Assembly: GCA_964409645.1 (NCBI GenBank)
Contig: CAYPEK010000001.1
Coordinates: 124,001-188,000, forward strand
Direction: 5' to 3'
Source: CAYPEK01 sp964409645
GTDB lineage: Bacteria; UBP15; UBA6099
DNA length: 64,000 nt
The position numbers and the translations under genes are program-made. The notes under the pieces are model-generated. The model was not told where the DNA came from, made no database searches, and saw only the letters and a list, made by a program, of their open reading frames with translations. This document shows positions 25,614 through 34,500 of the stretch, piece after piece. Within the stretch, counting starts at the first letter, position 1, and every line of letters begins with the position of its first letter.

Positions 25614-26972
25614 CTATGCCTTTTTGATCAGGTCTTTGGTTTTCTCGTCGAGCGGGAAGGAAAGGAATACGAGAAAGCCGACGAAACCGAGGAATCCGGC
25701 GACGGGCCCGAGCAGGTTTATACCGAGATGCCGCGTGGCAGTGTATCCGAAAACGCTGAACAGCAACGCCTGAAGCCCCTGCGAGAGTGCATTTGCTATC
25801 TTCTGCAGCAACCCCTGCATTCCGAAGTAGATTGCCTCGCGGCGGCGGCTGGTGAGCTTCTCGTCGTAGTCGATAATGTCGGCGAGGATGGCCGTCGGGA
25901 GAATCATGTTGCCCGCGATCGGGAAGCTGAGAAGCATCATCAGGCCGACGCCCGCCGTGACCGGGCTGACCGGAATTTTCGGGTTGCCGATGAAGAACAA
26001 CAGCGGAAGCAACAGCGCGAGAAGCAACAGGCAGACTTTGTACAGAGGCACCTTGCCGTATTTTTTCGCGAGGAAGTTTACGAGCACGAATGAGATAACG
26101 AATCCGGGAATGTTGAAAGCGTAAACGATCCCGACGAATCCGATATCTTTTTTCATCAGCATTGTTACGATGAACGGAATGCTTGCAGTGAGTGAAGAGA
26201 AACCAAGATATTGGAAAACGGATGCGATAATGTAAATGACGAAAGGCTTGTTGGTGAATGTCCAGACGAAGGCTTCCTTAACGGAATACTTCTCGTGGGC
26301 CATAGCCAGTTTTTCGCCGGCTTTGGCTTTTTTCTCCTTTATCACGACTGCCGTTATCATTATCAGAATGAACGCCAGAATACCTGTTGCAAGGGCGGTG
26401 TTGAAATAGCCGAGACCCCAGTTTTTAACCATCATCGGAACTACGATTCCCTGATAGCCCGTGGCGACGAGCATCATAACCGCTAGCAGCGTGGATATGA
26501 AAACGCGGTCCCGAGATGTTGTTGCGATCTCTGGCATGAGCGCGTTGTACGGGCCCATTACTGTTGTGAACGCCAGCCAGAATACGGAGATTAAGGCAAC
26601 GGTGAATATTGCAAGCGATGTACTTCCGGCGGGGAACAGCGGTTTGAATAGAAGGACAAATGAAATGATATATAGAGGGGTTCCACCGACAACGAAAGGC
26701 ATTCGTCGGCCCCATTTCGTTTGCGTGTTGTCGCTCCAGTAGCCGATTGTCGGGTCGTAGAAAGCGTCGATGACGCGCCCCGCCGCGAGCGCCGCGCCCA
26801 TTACTCCCATCGGGACAAGGATCGATTCGCCCTTCTTCGCGGTCGTGTAGAAGAACAGTATCCACGAGGTGAAGATCATGTTCGGCAGGTTGCCGCCGAG
26901 TTGCGCGAATGTGAATACGAAGCTTTTGCCGAGTCCGAGCTTTTCGCTCGTGTTGCCGTTGGAGTCAGTCAT
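25614..26972 (-). CDS. MFS sugar:cation symporter (GPH/MelB family)
   Basis: 452 residues with about twelve hydrophobic segments. 'DAFYDPTIGYWSDNTQTKWGRRMPFVVGG' (about residues 67-95) carries the conserved Asp and the DxxxxxxGRR loop of the glycoside-pentoside-hexuronide family. 'ILADIIDYDEKLTSRRREAIYFGMQGLLQKI' near residue 370 is another family block. Such proteins import glycosides with Na+ or H+. The ATG at 26972 follows GAGAGG. No glycosidase is adjacent (the GH1 gene lies 26 kb away), so the substrate is open. Confidence 0.88.
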   Translation of the reverse strand: MTDSNGNTSEKLGLGKSFVFTFAQLGGNLPNMIFTSWILFFYTTAKKGESILVPMGVMGAALAAGRVIDAFYDPTIGYWSDNTQTKWGRRMPFVVGGTPLYIISFVLLFKPLFPAGSTSLAIFTVALISVFWLAFTTVMGPYNALMPEIATTSRDRVFISTLLAVMMLVATGYQGIVVPMMVKNWGLGYFNTALATGILAFILIMITAVVIKEKKAKAGEKLAMAHEKYSVKEAFVWTFTNKPFVIYIIASVFQYLGFSSLTASIPFIVTMLMKKDIGFVGIVYAFNIPGFVISFVLVNFLAKKYGKVPLYKVCLLLLALLLPLLFFIGNPKIPVSPVTAGVGLMMLLSFPIAGNMILPTAILADIIDYDEKLTSRRREAIYFGMQGLLQKIANALSQGLQALLFSVFGYTATRHLGINLLGPVAGFLGFVGFLVFLSFPLDEKTKDLIKKA

Positions 26973-27565
26973 TTAGTAACCTCTCGCGGTTTTCGTTCCA
27001 AGGTCGGGGGAATTATATAACATGAACCGGATTCGATAAATAGAAAAATGTCAGAAGGCAGTAGGCAAAGGGCGGAGGGGAAAGGCGAAAAAACAGTCGC
27101 GAGTAGCCAGTAGCGAGGATAGAGAAAAAAACGGTAGGTAGTAGATGGGGAAAAGAAAAAGCAAAGGATGAAAATGATTAGTAGGAGGGGGTTGGGGAAA
27201 ACCGAGCCGCGCGCGTAAGCAAGCGGTCACGTGGAAAGATTAAATAACCAAGCAACTTAAAATTGAAAAGCGTTGTAGTTGGTGGTTGGGGAAATGATAA
27301 AAGGTTTAAAGATATTGGTAGGTGAAAAAATTTCACAAGCGAGTCGCGGCGGTTTTGACAGGTTAAGCGGAAAACAGGCGATTGGAGCGGTTTTGGGCCG
27401 GGCCGACCGGCCTGTGGAGTTTTGCGGCAAACGGAAAGATATTTCCTATTGAAAGAGCGATTTAGCCCTTTGAAAAGGTTGAAAATGCAGTTTTCCACGC
27501 TTAAAACTTGCCGTTTATCCACCTAGTAAAACCATTATAATGGTACATAGTAGTCTTCTTATATA

Positions 27566-27593
27566 TTGTATGCTTATATAAATTTTATATAAT
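27566..27593 (+). promoter_or_regulatory. Candidate promoter of the hydrogenase regulatory operon
   Basis: A perfect TATAAT at 27588-27593 has a weak TTGTAT 16 bases upstream, all in a very AT-rich stretch. The implied transcription start, at about 27600, is just upstream of the Rex-type palindrome, and it leaves a leader of about 250 bases. Confidence 0.4.
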
Positions 27594-27606
27594 AATGAGG
27601 GCTTTA

Positions 27607-27626
27607 TTTGTGAATTTGTTCACAAA
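27607..27626. promoter_or_regulatory. Rex-type operator upstream of the hydrogenase regulatory operon
   Basis: TTTGTGAATTTGTTCACAAA is a perfect 8-4-8 palindrome and fits the Rex consensus TTGTGAA-N4-TTCACAA. Rex represses NADH-consuming fermentative and hydrogenase genes when NADH is low. It also fits TGTGA-N6-TCACA of CRP/FNR proteins, but the downstream genes favour Rex. Its place just after a TATAAT box suits repression. Confidence 0.6.
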
Positions 27627-27847
27627 AGAGGGCGATTACTGCAAACGAGGGAGATGCCGGAAGAGAATTAATACCCGTTCCGAAAGATAGGCTATAAGGA
27701 ATTTCGGCGGATGTTTCATGGCGGCGGCAGGGGCCGACCAACCGGTTGGCGAGAGCGTCGCCGGGGAGGGAGGAAACATCTTGACCGGGCGGGAAGTGGG
27801 GAGTACTGTAGCGGGATGGGATGGGGAACAACCGGGGATAGGAAGAG

Positions 27848-28228
27848 ATGAAAAGGGAAGAAATCAAAAAAGTAATTGAAGCGGAAATGTGCCACGAGAC
27901 AGCAAGCGGGCGGGAGAATGAGTTTGACTGTGTCTGCTGCTGCGATCTGATGAGCGAGCTTCTCGCGATTATGAACGAGAAGCCGCGGCACAACCACGGT
28001 ACTATGCTGTTGACGGGGCTATGCAATCCGCAGGTTCTGAGGACATGTGAGATGGTGGACATAAAGCTGGTGGTGTTTCTGCGCGGCAAGCAGCCGACGG
28101 CGGAGATGATCGAGCTTGCGAAAGAGAACGGCGTTACGGTGCTCGTATCGCCGATGAGCATGTTCAAGGCGGCGGGGATATTATTCGGCAACAAAATGAT
28201 GGATATCGAGGCGGCGAAGGCGCTCTGA
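27848..28228 (+). CDS. DRTGG-domain-like protein of hydrogenase clusters
   Basis: 126 residues. The C-terminal ~90 residues ('GTMLLTGLCNPQVLRTCEMVD', 'KLVVFLRGKQPTAEMIELAKENGVTVLVSPMSMFKAAGIL') form alternating beta/alpha units like the DRTGG domain found beside [FeFe]-hydrogenase genes. The N-terminal ~35 residues include 'CVCCC', a run of four cysteines within five residues, which may bind metal. It is first in an operon with an RsbW-like kinase (TGATG overlap), a HydS-like protein and a second DRTGG protein. The molecular role is unknown. Confidence 0.72.
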   Translation: MKREEIKKVIEAEMCHETASGRENEFDCVCCCDLMSELLAIMNEKPRHNHGTMLLTGLCNPQVLRTCEMVDIKLVVFLRGKQPTAEMIELAKENGVTVLVSPMSMFKAAGILFGNKMMDIEAAKAL

Positions 28229-28665
28229 TGGGAAACGAAAACATCCGTCTGGAGTTTTTCGTACAAGGTGGTAATTTCAGCGAAGCGGGAGAGGCTTCGA
28301 GTAAAATTAAGAACATTCTGAAGCAGCTTGGAGTGGAGTACGAGATAATCCGGCGCGCTGCGATAGCGAGTTACGAGACGGAAATGAACATCGTGGCGCA
28401 CGCGGAGGATGGAACGCTGCTGATAGAGATAGGTCCGGACGAGCTGCGGGTGACGGCGAAGGACCGCGGGCCGGGGATACCGGACATCGATCTGGCGATG
28501 CAGGAGGGGTACTCGACGGCGTCGGCGAAGATTCGTGAGATGGGATTCGGAGCGGGGATGGGGCTTCCGAACATCAAGAGGGCGGTGGACTGGCTGAAGG
28601 TCGGTTCGACGCCCGGGGAGAGCACCACGGTGGAGTTCGGGATAAAGCTCAGGAAGACGGCATGA
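28228..28665 (+). CDS. RsbW-like anti-sigma/serine kinase (HATPase_c)
   Basis: 145 residues, GHKL ATPase fold: 'ASYETEMNIVAHAEDG' (N-box with Glu-Met-Asn), 'VTAKDRGPGIPDIDLAM' (G1 box) and 'GFGAGMGLPNIKRAVDWL' (G2 box). It is the stand-alone size of anti-sigma-factor kinases. In hydrogenase clusters such proteins may act in partner switching with STAS proteins; one STAS protein is encoded at 59079 but is far away. The start codon overlaps the previous stop codon, and its own stop overlaps the next start (ATGA). Confidence 0.82.
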   Translation: MGNENIRLEFFVQGGNFSEAGEASSKIKNILKQLGVEYEIIRRAAIASYETEMNIVAHAEDGTLLIEIGPDELRVTAKDRGPGIPDIDLAMQEGYSTASAKIREMGFGAGMGLPNIKRAVDWLKVGSTPGESTTVEFGIKLRKTA

Positions 28666-30008
28666 AAACGAATTACTTTCATTCGGTCAGTCTGATAGAG
28701 GACAAGTGCAAGGGATGCACGCACTGTATCCGTACGTGCCCGACGGAAGCGATCCGGGTGCGCGACGGGAAGGCGACGATTGTGTCCGAGCGGTGCATCG
28801 ACTGCGGAGAGTGCATCCGGACGTGTCCGAACAATGCGAAGGTGGCGGTGACGGACTCGATAGATTTGCTTAAACGCTACAAGTACAACGTGGCGCTGCC
28901 GGCGCCGTCGTTCGCCGGCCAGTTTTCGAAGAAATATCCGCTGGACAAGGTTTTGTCCGGCTTCTTATTGATGGGATTCGACGAGGTGATGGAGGTCGGA
29001 TTCGGGGCGGCGCTCGCGGCGAGGGCGATCACCGAGTATCTGCTCGGGCACGGCGCGGAGCTGCCGAGGCCGGTGATCTCGTCGGCGTGCCCGGCGGTGG
29101 TGCGGCTCGTGCAGGTCAAGTACCCCGGTCTGGTGGAGAACATACTTCCGATCCAGTCGCCGATGGAGATCACGGCGCGTTACATGAGGGACTTCGTGAA
29201 GAAGCAGACCGGGATGAAGGATTCGGAGGTCGGCGTGTTTTTCATTTCGCCGTGTCCGGCGAAGGTGACGGTTGTCAAACAGCCGATCGGTTCCGACCGG
29301 TCGTCGGTGAGCGGCGTCATTGCAATAAAGGATATGGTGAATTTCATAAAGAAAAATTTCTCGACGGTGCAGGTGCGCGAGGGTGTGCAGAAGGCGACAC
29401 CGGGCGGGCTCGGCTGGGGCCGTCGCGGCGGCGAGATGGCCACGGTGGAAGTGCCGAACAAGATGGAAGTGGACGGGATCCACAACGTGTCGCAGGTTCT
29501 CGAACGGATCGAGGAGGGCGGCTTCAAGAATATCAACTTCATCGAGGCGCAGGCGTGCACCGGCGGATGCGTGGGCGGCGTGCTTCAGGTGGAGAATCCG
29601 TTCATGTCGATGCTGAAGGTGGACATAGTATCGCAGGTTGTGGGCGGGAGCAACGACACGCTTTTAGAGGAGGCGTACGGAGAAACGCCGAAGGAGTACT
29701 ACCAGCTTACGGAAAAGATACAGCCGCGCTCGATCACGTCGCTGGACGGAGACATGAGCGAGGCGATGAGGAAGCTGAAGGAGATAGAGGCGCTGCGCAA
29801 GGAACTGCCGGGGATCGACTGTGGGTCCTGCGGGTGTCCGACGTGCCGCGCGTTCGCGGAGGATGTTGTGAACGGGCATGTGATGAGGATGGACTGTCTG
29901 TTCGACCTGCGCGAGCGGGTAAAGAATCTGGCGGGAGAGATATTCTCGCTTGCGCAGAAGCTGCCGCACGCGATGAAGGAAAAGGGTGGTTCAGATGAAA
30001 ATCAATGA
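28662..30008 (+). CDS. HydS-like putative sensory [FeFe]-hydrogenase protein
   Basis: 448 residues. Two N-terminal [4Fe-4S] motifs ('CKGCTHCIRTCP', 16-27; 'CIDCGECIRTCP', 45-56) precede an H-cluster-like domain. L1 is 'SSACPAV' (C143), L2 is 'SPCPAK' (C198) and L3 is 'ACTGGCVGG' (C299, C303), so four candidate H-cluster ligands remain. The position of the proton-relay Cys in catalytic enzymes is Ala142. This substitution is described for Thermotoga HydS-type sensory proteins. A C-terminal Cys-rich domain follows ('CGSCGCPTC', 387-395, and C412). No PAS domain is present. It lies with kinase and DRTGG genes, so a redox or H2 sensing role is likely (inference). Confidence 0.8.
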   Translation: MKTNYFHSVSLIEDKCKGCTHCIRTCPTEAIRVRDGKATIVSERCIDCGECIRTCPNNAKVAVTDSIDLLKRYKYNVALPAPSFAGQFSKKYPLDKVLSGFLLMGFDEVMEVGFGAALAARAITEYLLGHGAELPRPVISSACPAVVRLVQVKYPGLVENILPIQSPMEITARYMRDFVKKQTGMKDSEVGVFFISPCPAKVTVVKQPIGSDRSSVSGVIAIKDMVNFIKKNFSTVQVREGVQKATPGGLGWGRRGGEMATVEVPNKMEVDGIHNVSQVLERIEEGGFKNINFIEAQACTGGCVGGVLQVENPFMSMLKVDIVSQVVGGSNDTLLEEAYGETPKEYYQLTEKIQPRSITSLDGDMSEAMRKLKEIEALRKELPGIDCGSCGCPTCRAFAEDVVNGHVMRMDCLFDLRERVKNLAGEIFSLAQKLPHAMKEKGGSDENQ

Positions 30009-30327
30009 AATGATAGAGAAGCTCGGATTGACTGTGCTTTCAGCGCCTTCGGATAAGGAGGCGCCCGTGGCGGGCGGATATGCGTCCGACATGCTGAGCG
30101 ATGTTATAGCGAACGCGGAAAAGGACTGCGTGTGGATCACGATCCAGACGCACGCGAACGTGATAGCGGTGGCGTCGCTGAAGGACCTTGCGGCGGTTGT
30201 TATCACGGGCGGTCACGAGCCTGAGGAATCGACAATTGATATAGCAGTGAAAAAGAACGTATGCGTACTGGGCACAAAGAAGACGACGTTTGAAACGGCG
30301 GGCGAACTTTACGACGCCATGAAATAG
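29995..30327 (+). CDS. DRTGG-domain protein
   Basis: 110 residues from the ATG at 29995, overlapping the end of the HydS-like gene and preceded by GGGTGG. The whole protein is one DRTGG-like domain: 'MINEMIEKLGL'-like start, 'APVAGGYASDMLSDVIANAEKD', 'VWITIQTHANVIAVASLKDLAAVVITGG' and 'KNVCVLGTKKTTFETAGELYDAM'. Homologues occur next to [FeFe]-hydrogenase and HPr-kinase-like genes. No catalytic residues are evident, and a small-ligand-binding role is possible. It ends the operon; a terminator follows immediately. Confidence 0.8.
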   Translation: MKINEMIEKLGLTVLSAPSDKEAPVAGGYASDMLSDVIANAEKDCVWITIQTHANVIAVASLKDLAAVVITGGHEPEESTIDIAVKKNVCVLGTKKTTFETAGELYDAMK

Positions 30328-30332
30328 AATTC

Positions 30333-30360
30333 CGGCGCCTTAAAAGGGCGCCGTTTTATT
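30333..30360 (+). terminator. Terminator of the hydrogenase regulatory operon
   Basis: A perfect 7-bp GC stem (CGGCGCC / GGCGCCG) followed by TTTTATTT, 6 bases after the stop codon at 30327. Confidence 0.8.
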
Positions 30361-30502
30361 TAGTACCGGATTTTTTCGAGAAAGAACCGGGTTTAAATGA
30401 TTTAAATTGCGGAGGCCGGGAGAGAGGCGAACGGGTGTGGAAGTCGGGGGAGCGGAGGAGAAAGGGATGCCGGTTTTCAGAACGGGGGAAAAGGAGGGAA
30501 AA

Positions 30503-30520
30503 ATTTATTTAACAATAAAT
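30503..30520. promoter_or_regulatory. AT-rich inverted repeat ahead of the hydC leader ORF
   Basis: ATTTATT and AATAAAT separated by TAAC form a perfect 7-4-7 palindrome right before the GAGGTG of the leader ORF. It could be an operator or a weak hairpin that hides the ribosome-binding site. The protein or role is unknown. Confidence 0.35.
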
Positions 30521-30532
30521 GAGGTGAATAAC

Positions 30533-30586
30533 ATGTCTGTGACATCGGGGTATTCAGAAAAAAGCGGAAGGGAGGATGCGAACTGA
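30533..30586 (+). CDS. 17-residue leader peptide ORF upstream of hydC
   Basis: The ATG at 30533 has GAGGTG seven bases upstream, a better signal than many genes here. It encodes MSVTSGYSEKSGREDAN. Its TGA overlaps the ATG of hydC (TGATG), so ribosomes finishing this ORF could re-initiate on hydC. The peptide has no run of one amino acid, so classical amino-acid attenuation is not indicated. It is a small ORF with good context, but conservation is not tested. Confidence 0.45.
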   Translation: MSVTSGYSEKSGREDAN

Positions 30587-31104
30587 TGCAGACAGCAATT
30601 CAACAGGAAGCTGGTTCGGATTTCACGCCGGAACAGTTTCAGGAACTGGACCGCTGGATTGCGGAGTACAAAGGCAAGACAGGGGCCGCTATCAAGGCGC
30701 TGAACAAGGCGCAGGAGATTTTTGGTTATCTTCCTCGCGAGGTGCAGGCGCACCTTGCGAAGGGACTCGATAAAACGCTGGCGGAGATATACGGAATAGC
30801 CACGTTTTATTCGTTTTTCAGCATTGTGCCGAAAGGCAAGTACAAGGTTTGTTCGTGTCAGGGGACGGCGTGCTACGTGCGCGGCGGCAAGCAGGTACTG
30901 GAGGAGTTCGAGAAGCAGCTCGGCGTGAAGGTGGGCGGCACGACTCCGGACAGGGAGTTCTCGATCGAATCCGTGCGGTGCATGGGCGCCTGTGCGCTCG
31001 CGCCGGTGGTCCGGGTGAACGAAGACGTGTACCGTCAGGTAGCCGGGAAGAAAGTGCGCGGAATCCTTCAGAAATATTCCGATAAAATCGGGGGTGGCGA
31101 GTAA
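30586..31104 (+). CDS. hydC: HydC/NuoE-like [2Fe-2S] subunit of bifurcating hydrogenase
   Basis: 172 residues, NuoE/24-kDa family. An N-terminal helical bundle ('YLPREVQAHLAKGLDKTLAEIYGIATFYSFF') is followed by a thioredoxin-like [2Fe-2S] domain with ligands in 'CSCQGTACYVRGG' and 'CMGACALAP'. In HydABC/HndABCD enzymes this subunit passes electrons near the flavin subunit. The ATG at 30586 has AGGGAGG upstream and overlaps the stop codon of the leader ORF. Its stop overlaps the next start (TAATG). Confidence 0.9.
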   Translation: MQTAIQQEAGSDFTPEQFQELDRWIAEYKGKTGAAIKALNKAQEIFGYLPREVQAHLAKGLDKTLAEIYGIATFYSFFSIVPKGKYKVCSCQGTACYVRGGKQVLEEFEKQLGVKVGGTTPDREFSIESVRCMGACALAPVVRVNEDVYRQVAGKKVRGILQKYSDKIGGGE

Positions 31105-31481
31105 TGGCAAAACTTAATATTGAAGACCTGCAGAAGATCAAGGAGCGGGTGAAAGTCACCACCGCAATGAGAGAGAAAGTGGACAAGGACGTGAAAGTCG
31201 TTGTTCACATGGGGACGTGCGGTATCGCTTCGGGCGCGCGGAACGTGATGGCGCAGCTTATGAAGGAGGTCGAGGACCGCAATCTGGACATCGAGGTCGG
31301 GCAGTCCGGGTGCATAGGCATCTGCGACCGGGAGCCGATCGTAACCGTGCTGCGGAAGAACGAGCCGCAGGTGCGGTACGGGCGCGTGACACCGGAAGTC
31401 ATGACCAAGATCGTTGAGTCGCACGTAATCGGCGGCAAGGTGTTCGACGACAACGTTCTGTCGGACTCGGCGGCTAAGTGA
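31104..31481 (+). CDS. HndB-like thioredoxin-fold [2Fe-2S] ferredoxin subunit
   Basis: 125 residues. The first ~30 residues are helical ('IEDLQKIKERVKVTTAMRE'). A thioredoxin-like ferredoxin domain follows, with 'VVHMGTCGIASGA' and 'GQSGCIGICDREP' giving Cys residues at the usual cluster positions. This matches HndB of NADP-reducing hydrogenases. It probably relays electrons among the flavin and hydrogenase subunits. It is tightly coupled to hydC and lies 36 bases before the HydB-like gene. Confidence 0.85.
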   Translation: MAKLNIEDLQKIKERVKVTTAMREKVDKDVKVVVHMGTCGIASGARNVMAQLMKEVEDRNLDIEVGQSGCIGICDREPIVTVLRKNEPQVRYGRVTPEVMTKIVESHVIGGKVFDDNVLSDSAAK

Positions 31482-31517
31482 CGGCGAAAGGTACAACATA
31501 ACTAAGGAGGCAGACAG

Positions 31518-34500
31518 ATGAAGCGATACAGATCAACGGTTCTGGTGTGCGGAGGCACGGGGTGCGTGGCCGCCGGGTCATTGAAGATCTATGAAGCGTT
31601 CCTGAGAGAGATCAGGAAGTTCAAACTCGAGAAAGAAGTGAACGTGGTTCTGACCGGATGCAACGGCATCTGCGATCAGGGCCCGGTCACGATCGTATAT
31701 CCGGAAGGCACGTTCTACCACAAGCTCGAAGAGGGCAACATCGCGCGGATCGTCGAGGAGCACCTGCTGAAGGGGCGCGTCGCGAAAGAGTTCGTGTACG
31801 AGAAGACGGCCGACGACGGAACGGTTCCGGTATTCAGCGAAATCGAATTTTTCAGGCACCAGAAAAGAGTCACGAGACGCAACTGCGGCGTGATCGACCC
31901 GAGGAGCATCGATGAGTACATAGCGATGGACGGGTGGCAGGCGTTCGCGAAGGCGCTCAAAGAGATGACCCCGGAACAGGTCATCGAAGACGTGAAGGCA
32001 TCCGGTCTCCGCGGCCGCGGAGGCGCCGGATTCCCGGCCGGCCTGAAGTGGCAGTTCTGCCGCAACGCGCCGGGCGATGTGAAGTACATCATGTGCAACG
32101 CGGACGAGGGCGACCCCGGCGCGTTCATGGACCGCAGCCAGCTCGAAGGTGACCCGCAGAGCGTCGTCGAGGGCATGGCGATAGCCGGCTACGCGATCGG
32201 CGCGCAGCACGGCATTATTTACTGCCGCGCGGAATACCCGCTCGCGATCGAAATGCTGACGAACGCAATCGATCAGGCTCGCGAGTACGGACTGCTCGGC
32301 GAAAACATCTTCGACTCCGGCTTCAATTTCGATCTGGAGATCATGATGGGCGCCGGCGCATTCGTGTGCGGCGAGGAAACCGCTCTTATGCGGTCGGTCG
32401 AGGGCAAACGCGGCGAGCCGCGCCCGCGCCCGCCGTTCCCCGCCACAGCCGGTCTCTGGGAAAAACCGACGGTTCTCAACAACGTGGAAACGCTGGCCAC
32501 GGTACCGGTCATCATCCGCAACGGCGGCGCGTGGTACGCGTCGATGGGCACCGAGAGAAGCAAGGGCACGAAAATCTTTTCGCTCACCGGCAACGTGTGC
32601 AATCAGGGCCTAGTCGAGGTCGAGATGGGCACCCCGATGGGCAAGATCATATACGACATCGGCGGCGGAATCCCGAACGGCAAGGCGTTCAAGTCCGTGC
32701 AGTGCGGCGGCCCGTCCGGCGGCTGCATCCCGAAGGACAGTCTGAACGTGCCGATCGATTATGAAAAGCTGACCGAACTCGGAGCGATCATGGGCTCCGG
32801 CGGCCTCGTCGTCATGGACGAGGACACCTGCATGGTGGACTCCGCGCGCTACTTCCTCGAATTCGTTCAGGAAGAAAGCTGCGGCAAGTGCCCGCCCTGC
32901 CGGATAGGAACGAAGCGCATGCTCGAGATCCTCGAGCGCATCACGCAGGGCAAAGGCGTCGAGAGCGACATCGACGACCTGATCAATCTCGGCGAGATGA
33001 TCAAGCAGGCGGCTCTCTGCGGACTCGGCCAGACTGCTCCGAACCCGGTTCTGAGCACGATCCGCCACTTCCGCAACGAGTACGAAGCGCACATCCGCGA
33101 GAAACGCTGCGAAGCGGCGGTCTGCGGATCGTTGTTCCGCGCCCCCTGCGAGCACACCTGCCCGGTGGGCCTCGACGTGTCGGGCTATGCGGCGCTGATC
33201 GGCCAGAAGAAGTTCGACGAAGCGTTCGAACTTATCATGGAAAAGAACCCGCTGCCCGGAATCTGCGGCCGCGTTTGCACGCATCCGTGCGAATCGAAGT
33301 GCCGCCGCGGACAGCTCGACGATCCTATCGCGATCCGCACTCTGAAGCGGTTCGCAACGGATTACGCGGAGAACAAGTCGAAGAAGAAAGCGGCCGCCGT
33401 GAAGCTCGCCCTGACGAAGGGCCCGGTCGCGGTCATCGGTTCCGGCCCCGCCGGACTCACCGCCGCCTACTTCCTCGCGAAGAAGGGCTACAAAGTCACG
33501 GTGTTCGAGAAGAACCCGATCGCGGGCGGAATGCTCACGACCGGAATTCCGTCGTACAGGCTCCCGCGCAACGTGGTCGAGCAGGACATCGCCCGCATCA
33601 CCGAGCTCGGCGTCGAGATCAAGACGAACTCCGAGATCAAGGACATCGACAAGCTGCTCAGTGACGGCTTCAAGGCAGTGTTCGTCGGAGTCGGCACGCA
33701 GAAGAGCATGACGATGGGAGTGGCCGGGGAAGACCTGAAGGGCGTGTACCCGGGACTCGAATTCCTGCGCGATTTCAACTTGGGCAAAGAAGTAGCGGCC
33801 GGAGCGAAGTGCGCCGTGATCGGCGGCGGAAACACCGCCATCGACGCGTCCCGCACGCTGCTGCGCCTCGGCGCGAAAGAAGTATATCTGCTGTACCGCC
33901 GCACGTATGACGAAATGCCGGCGGCGAAGGAAGAAGTCGATGAGGCGATCAAGGAAGGCGTGAAGATGAGCTTCCTCGTCGCGCCGGTCGAGATCAAGGG
34001 CGACGGCAAGGTCGAGAAGATCGCGTGCAAACGCATGTCGCTCGGCGAGTTCGATAAGAGCGGTCGCCGCAGACCGGTTGCGGTGGACGGCTCGGATTAC
34101 GAGATCGACGTTGACATGGTGGTTCCGGCGATCGGACAGGCGTCCGACATCGACTGGCTGAAGGACGATCAGATAAAGATCAACCGCGGCTCGATCGAGG
34201 TGGACCAGTACACGATGGCGACGGGCAAGGCGGGAGTGTTCGCCGGCGGCGACATCGTTGGACAAGAATACACGGTAGTGTGGGCGATGCGGAACGGCGC
34301 GCGCGCCGCGGGCGAGATCGACAAGTATCTCGGCGGCGACGGCAAGTTTGCCGAAAAGATGCGCTTCAAGTCGGGCGTGCCGACGATCCAGCCGACGGTC
34401 GGCGAGGAATTCGTCGAGCAGCCGCGCGACCACCAGAAGATGCTCGCGTACAAGAAACGCGCCGGCAACTTCGAGGAAACCGAACTCGGCTACACCGAGG

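Larger units (their letters stand above)
26973..27847. other. Long intergenic region with dispersed repeats and the hyd regulatory region
   Basis: No convincing gene is found in about 870 bases. The left half is purine-rich on the plus strand and holds AGTAGCGAGGATAGAG-type repeats and a GCGTAAGCAAGCGGTCACG repeat (27201-27240). A palindrome GTGAAA-AAA-TTTCAC lies at 27322-27336. The right half holds a TATAAT-containing promoter candidate and a Rex-type operator, described separately. The 345-base minus-strand frame at 27178-27522 lies over the repeats and is not supported. Confidence 0.6.

Noticed and set aside
27178..27522. Minus-strand frame of 114 codons in the 27 kb intergenic region
   Set aside because: It overlaps dispersed repeats, has no ribosome-binding site or recognisable motif, and the sequence around it is compositionally biased (purine-rich on plus).
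27609..27624. CRP/FNR site TGTGA-N6-TCACA
   Set aside because: The sequence does match, but the longer TTTGTGAA-N4-TTCACAAA symmetry, the second site before hydG and the NADH-linked genes favour Rex. CRP/FNR is not formally excluded.
27604..28401. 265-codon minus-strand frame opposite the first DRTGG gene
   Set aside because: It is antisense to two overlapping genes with family motifs, and it would run through the Rex-type palindrome.
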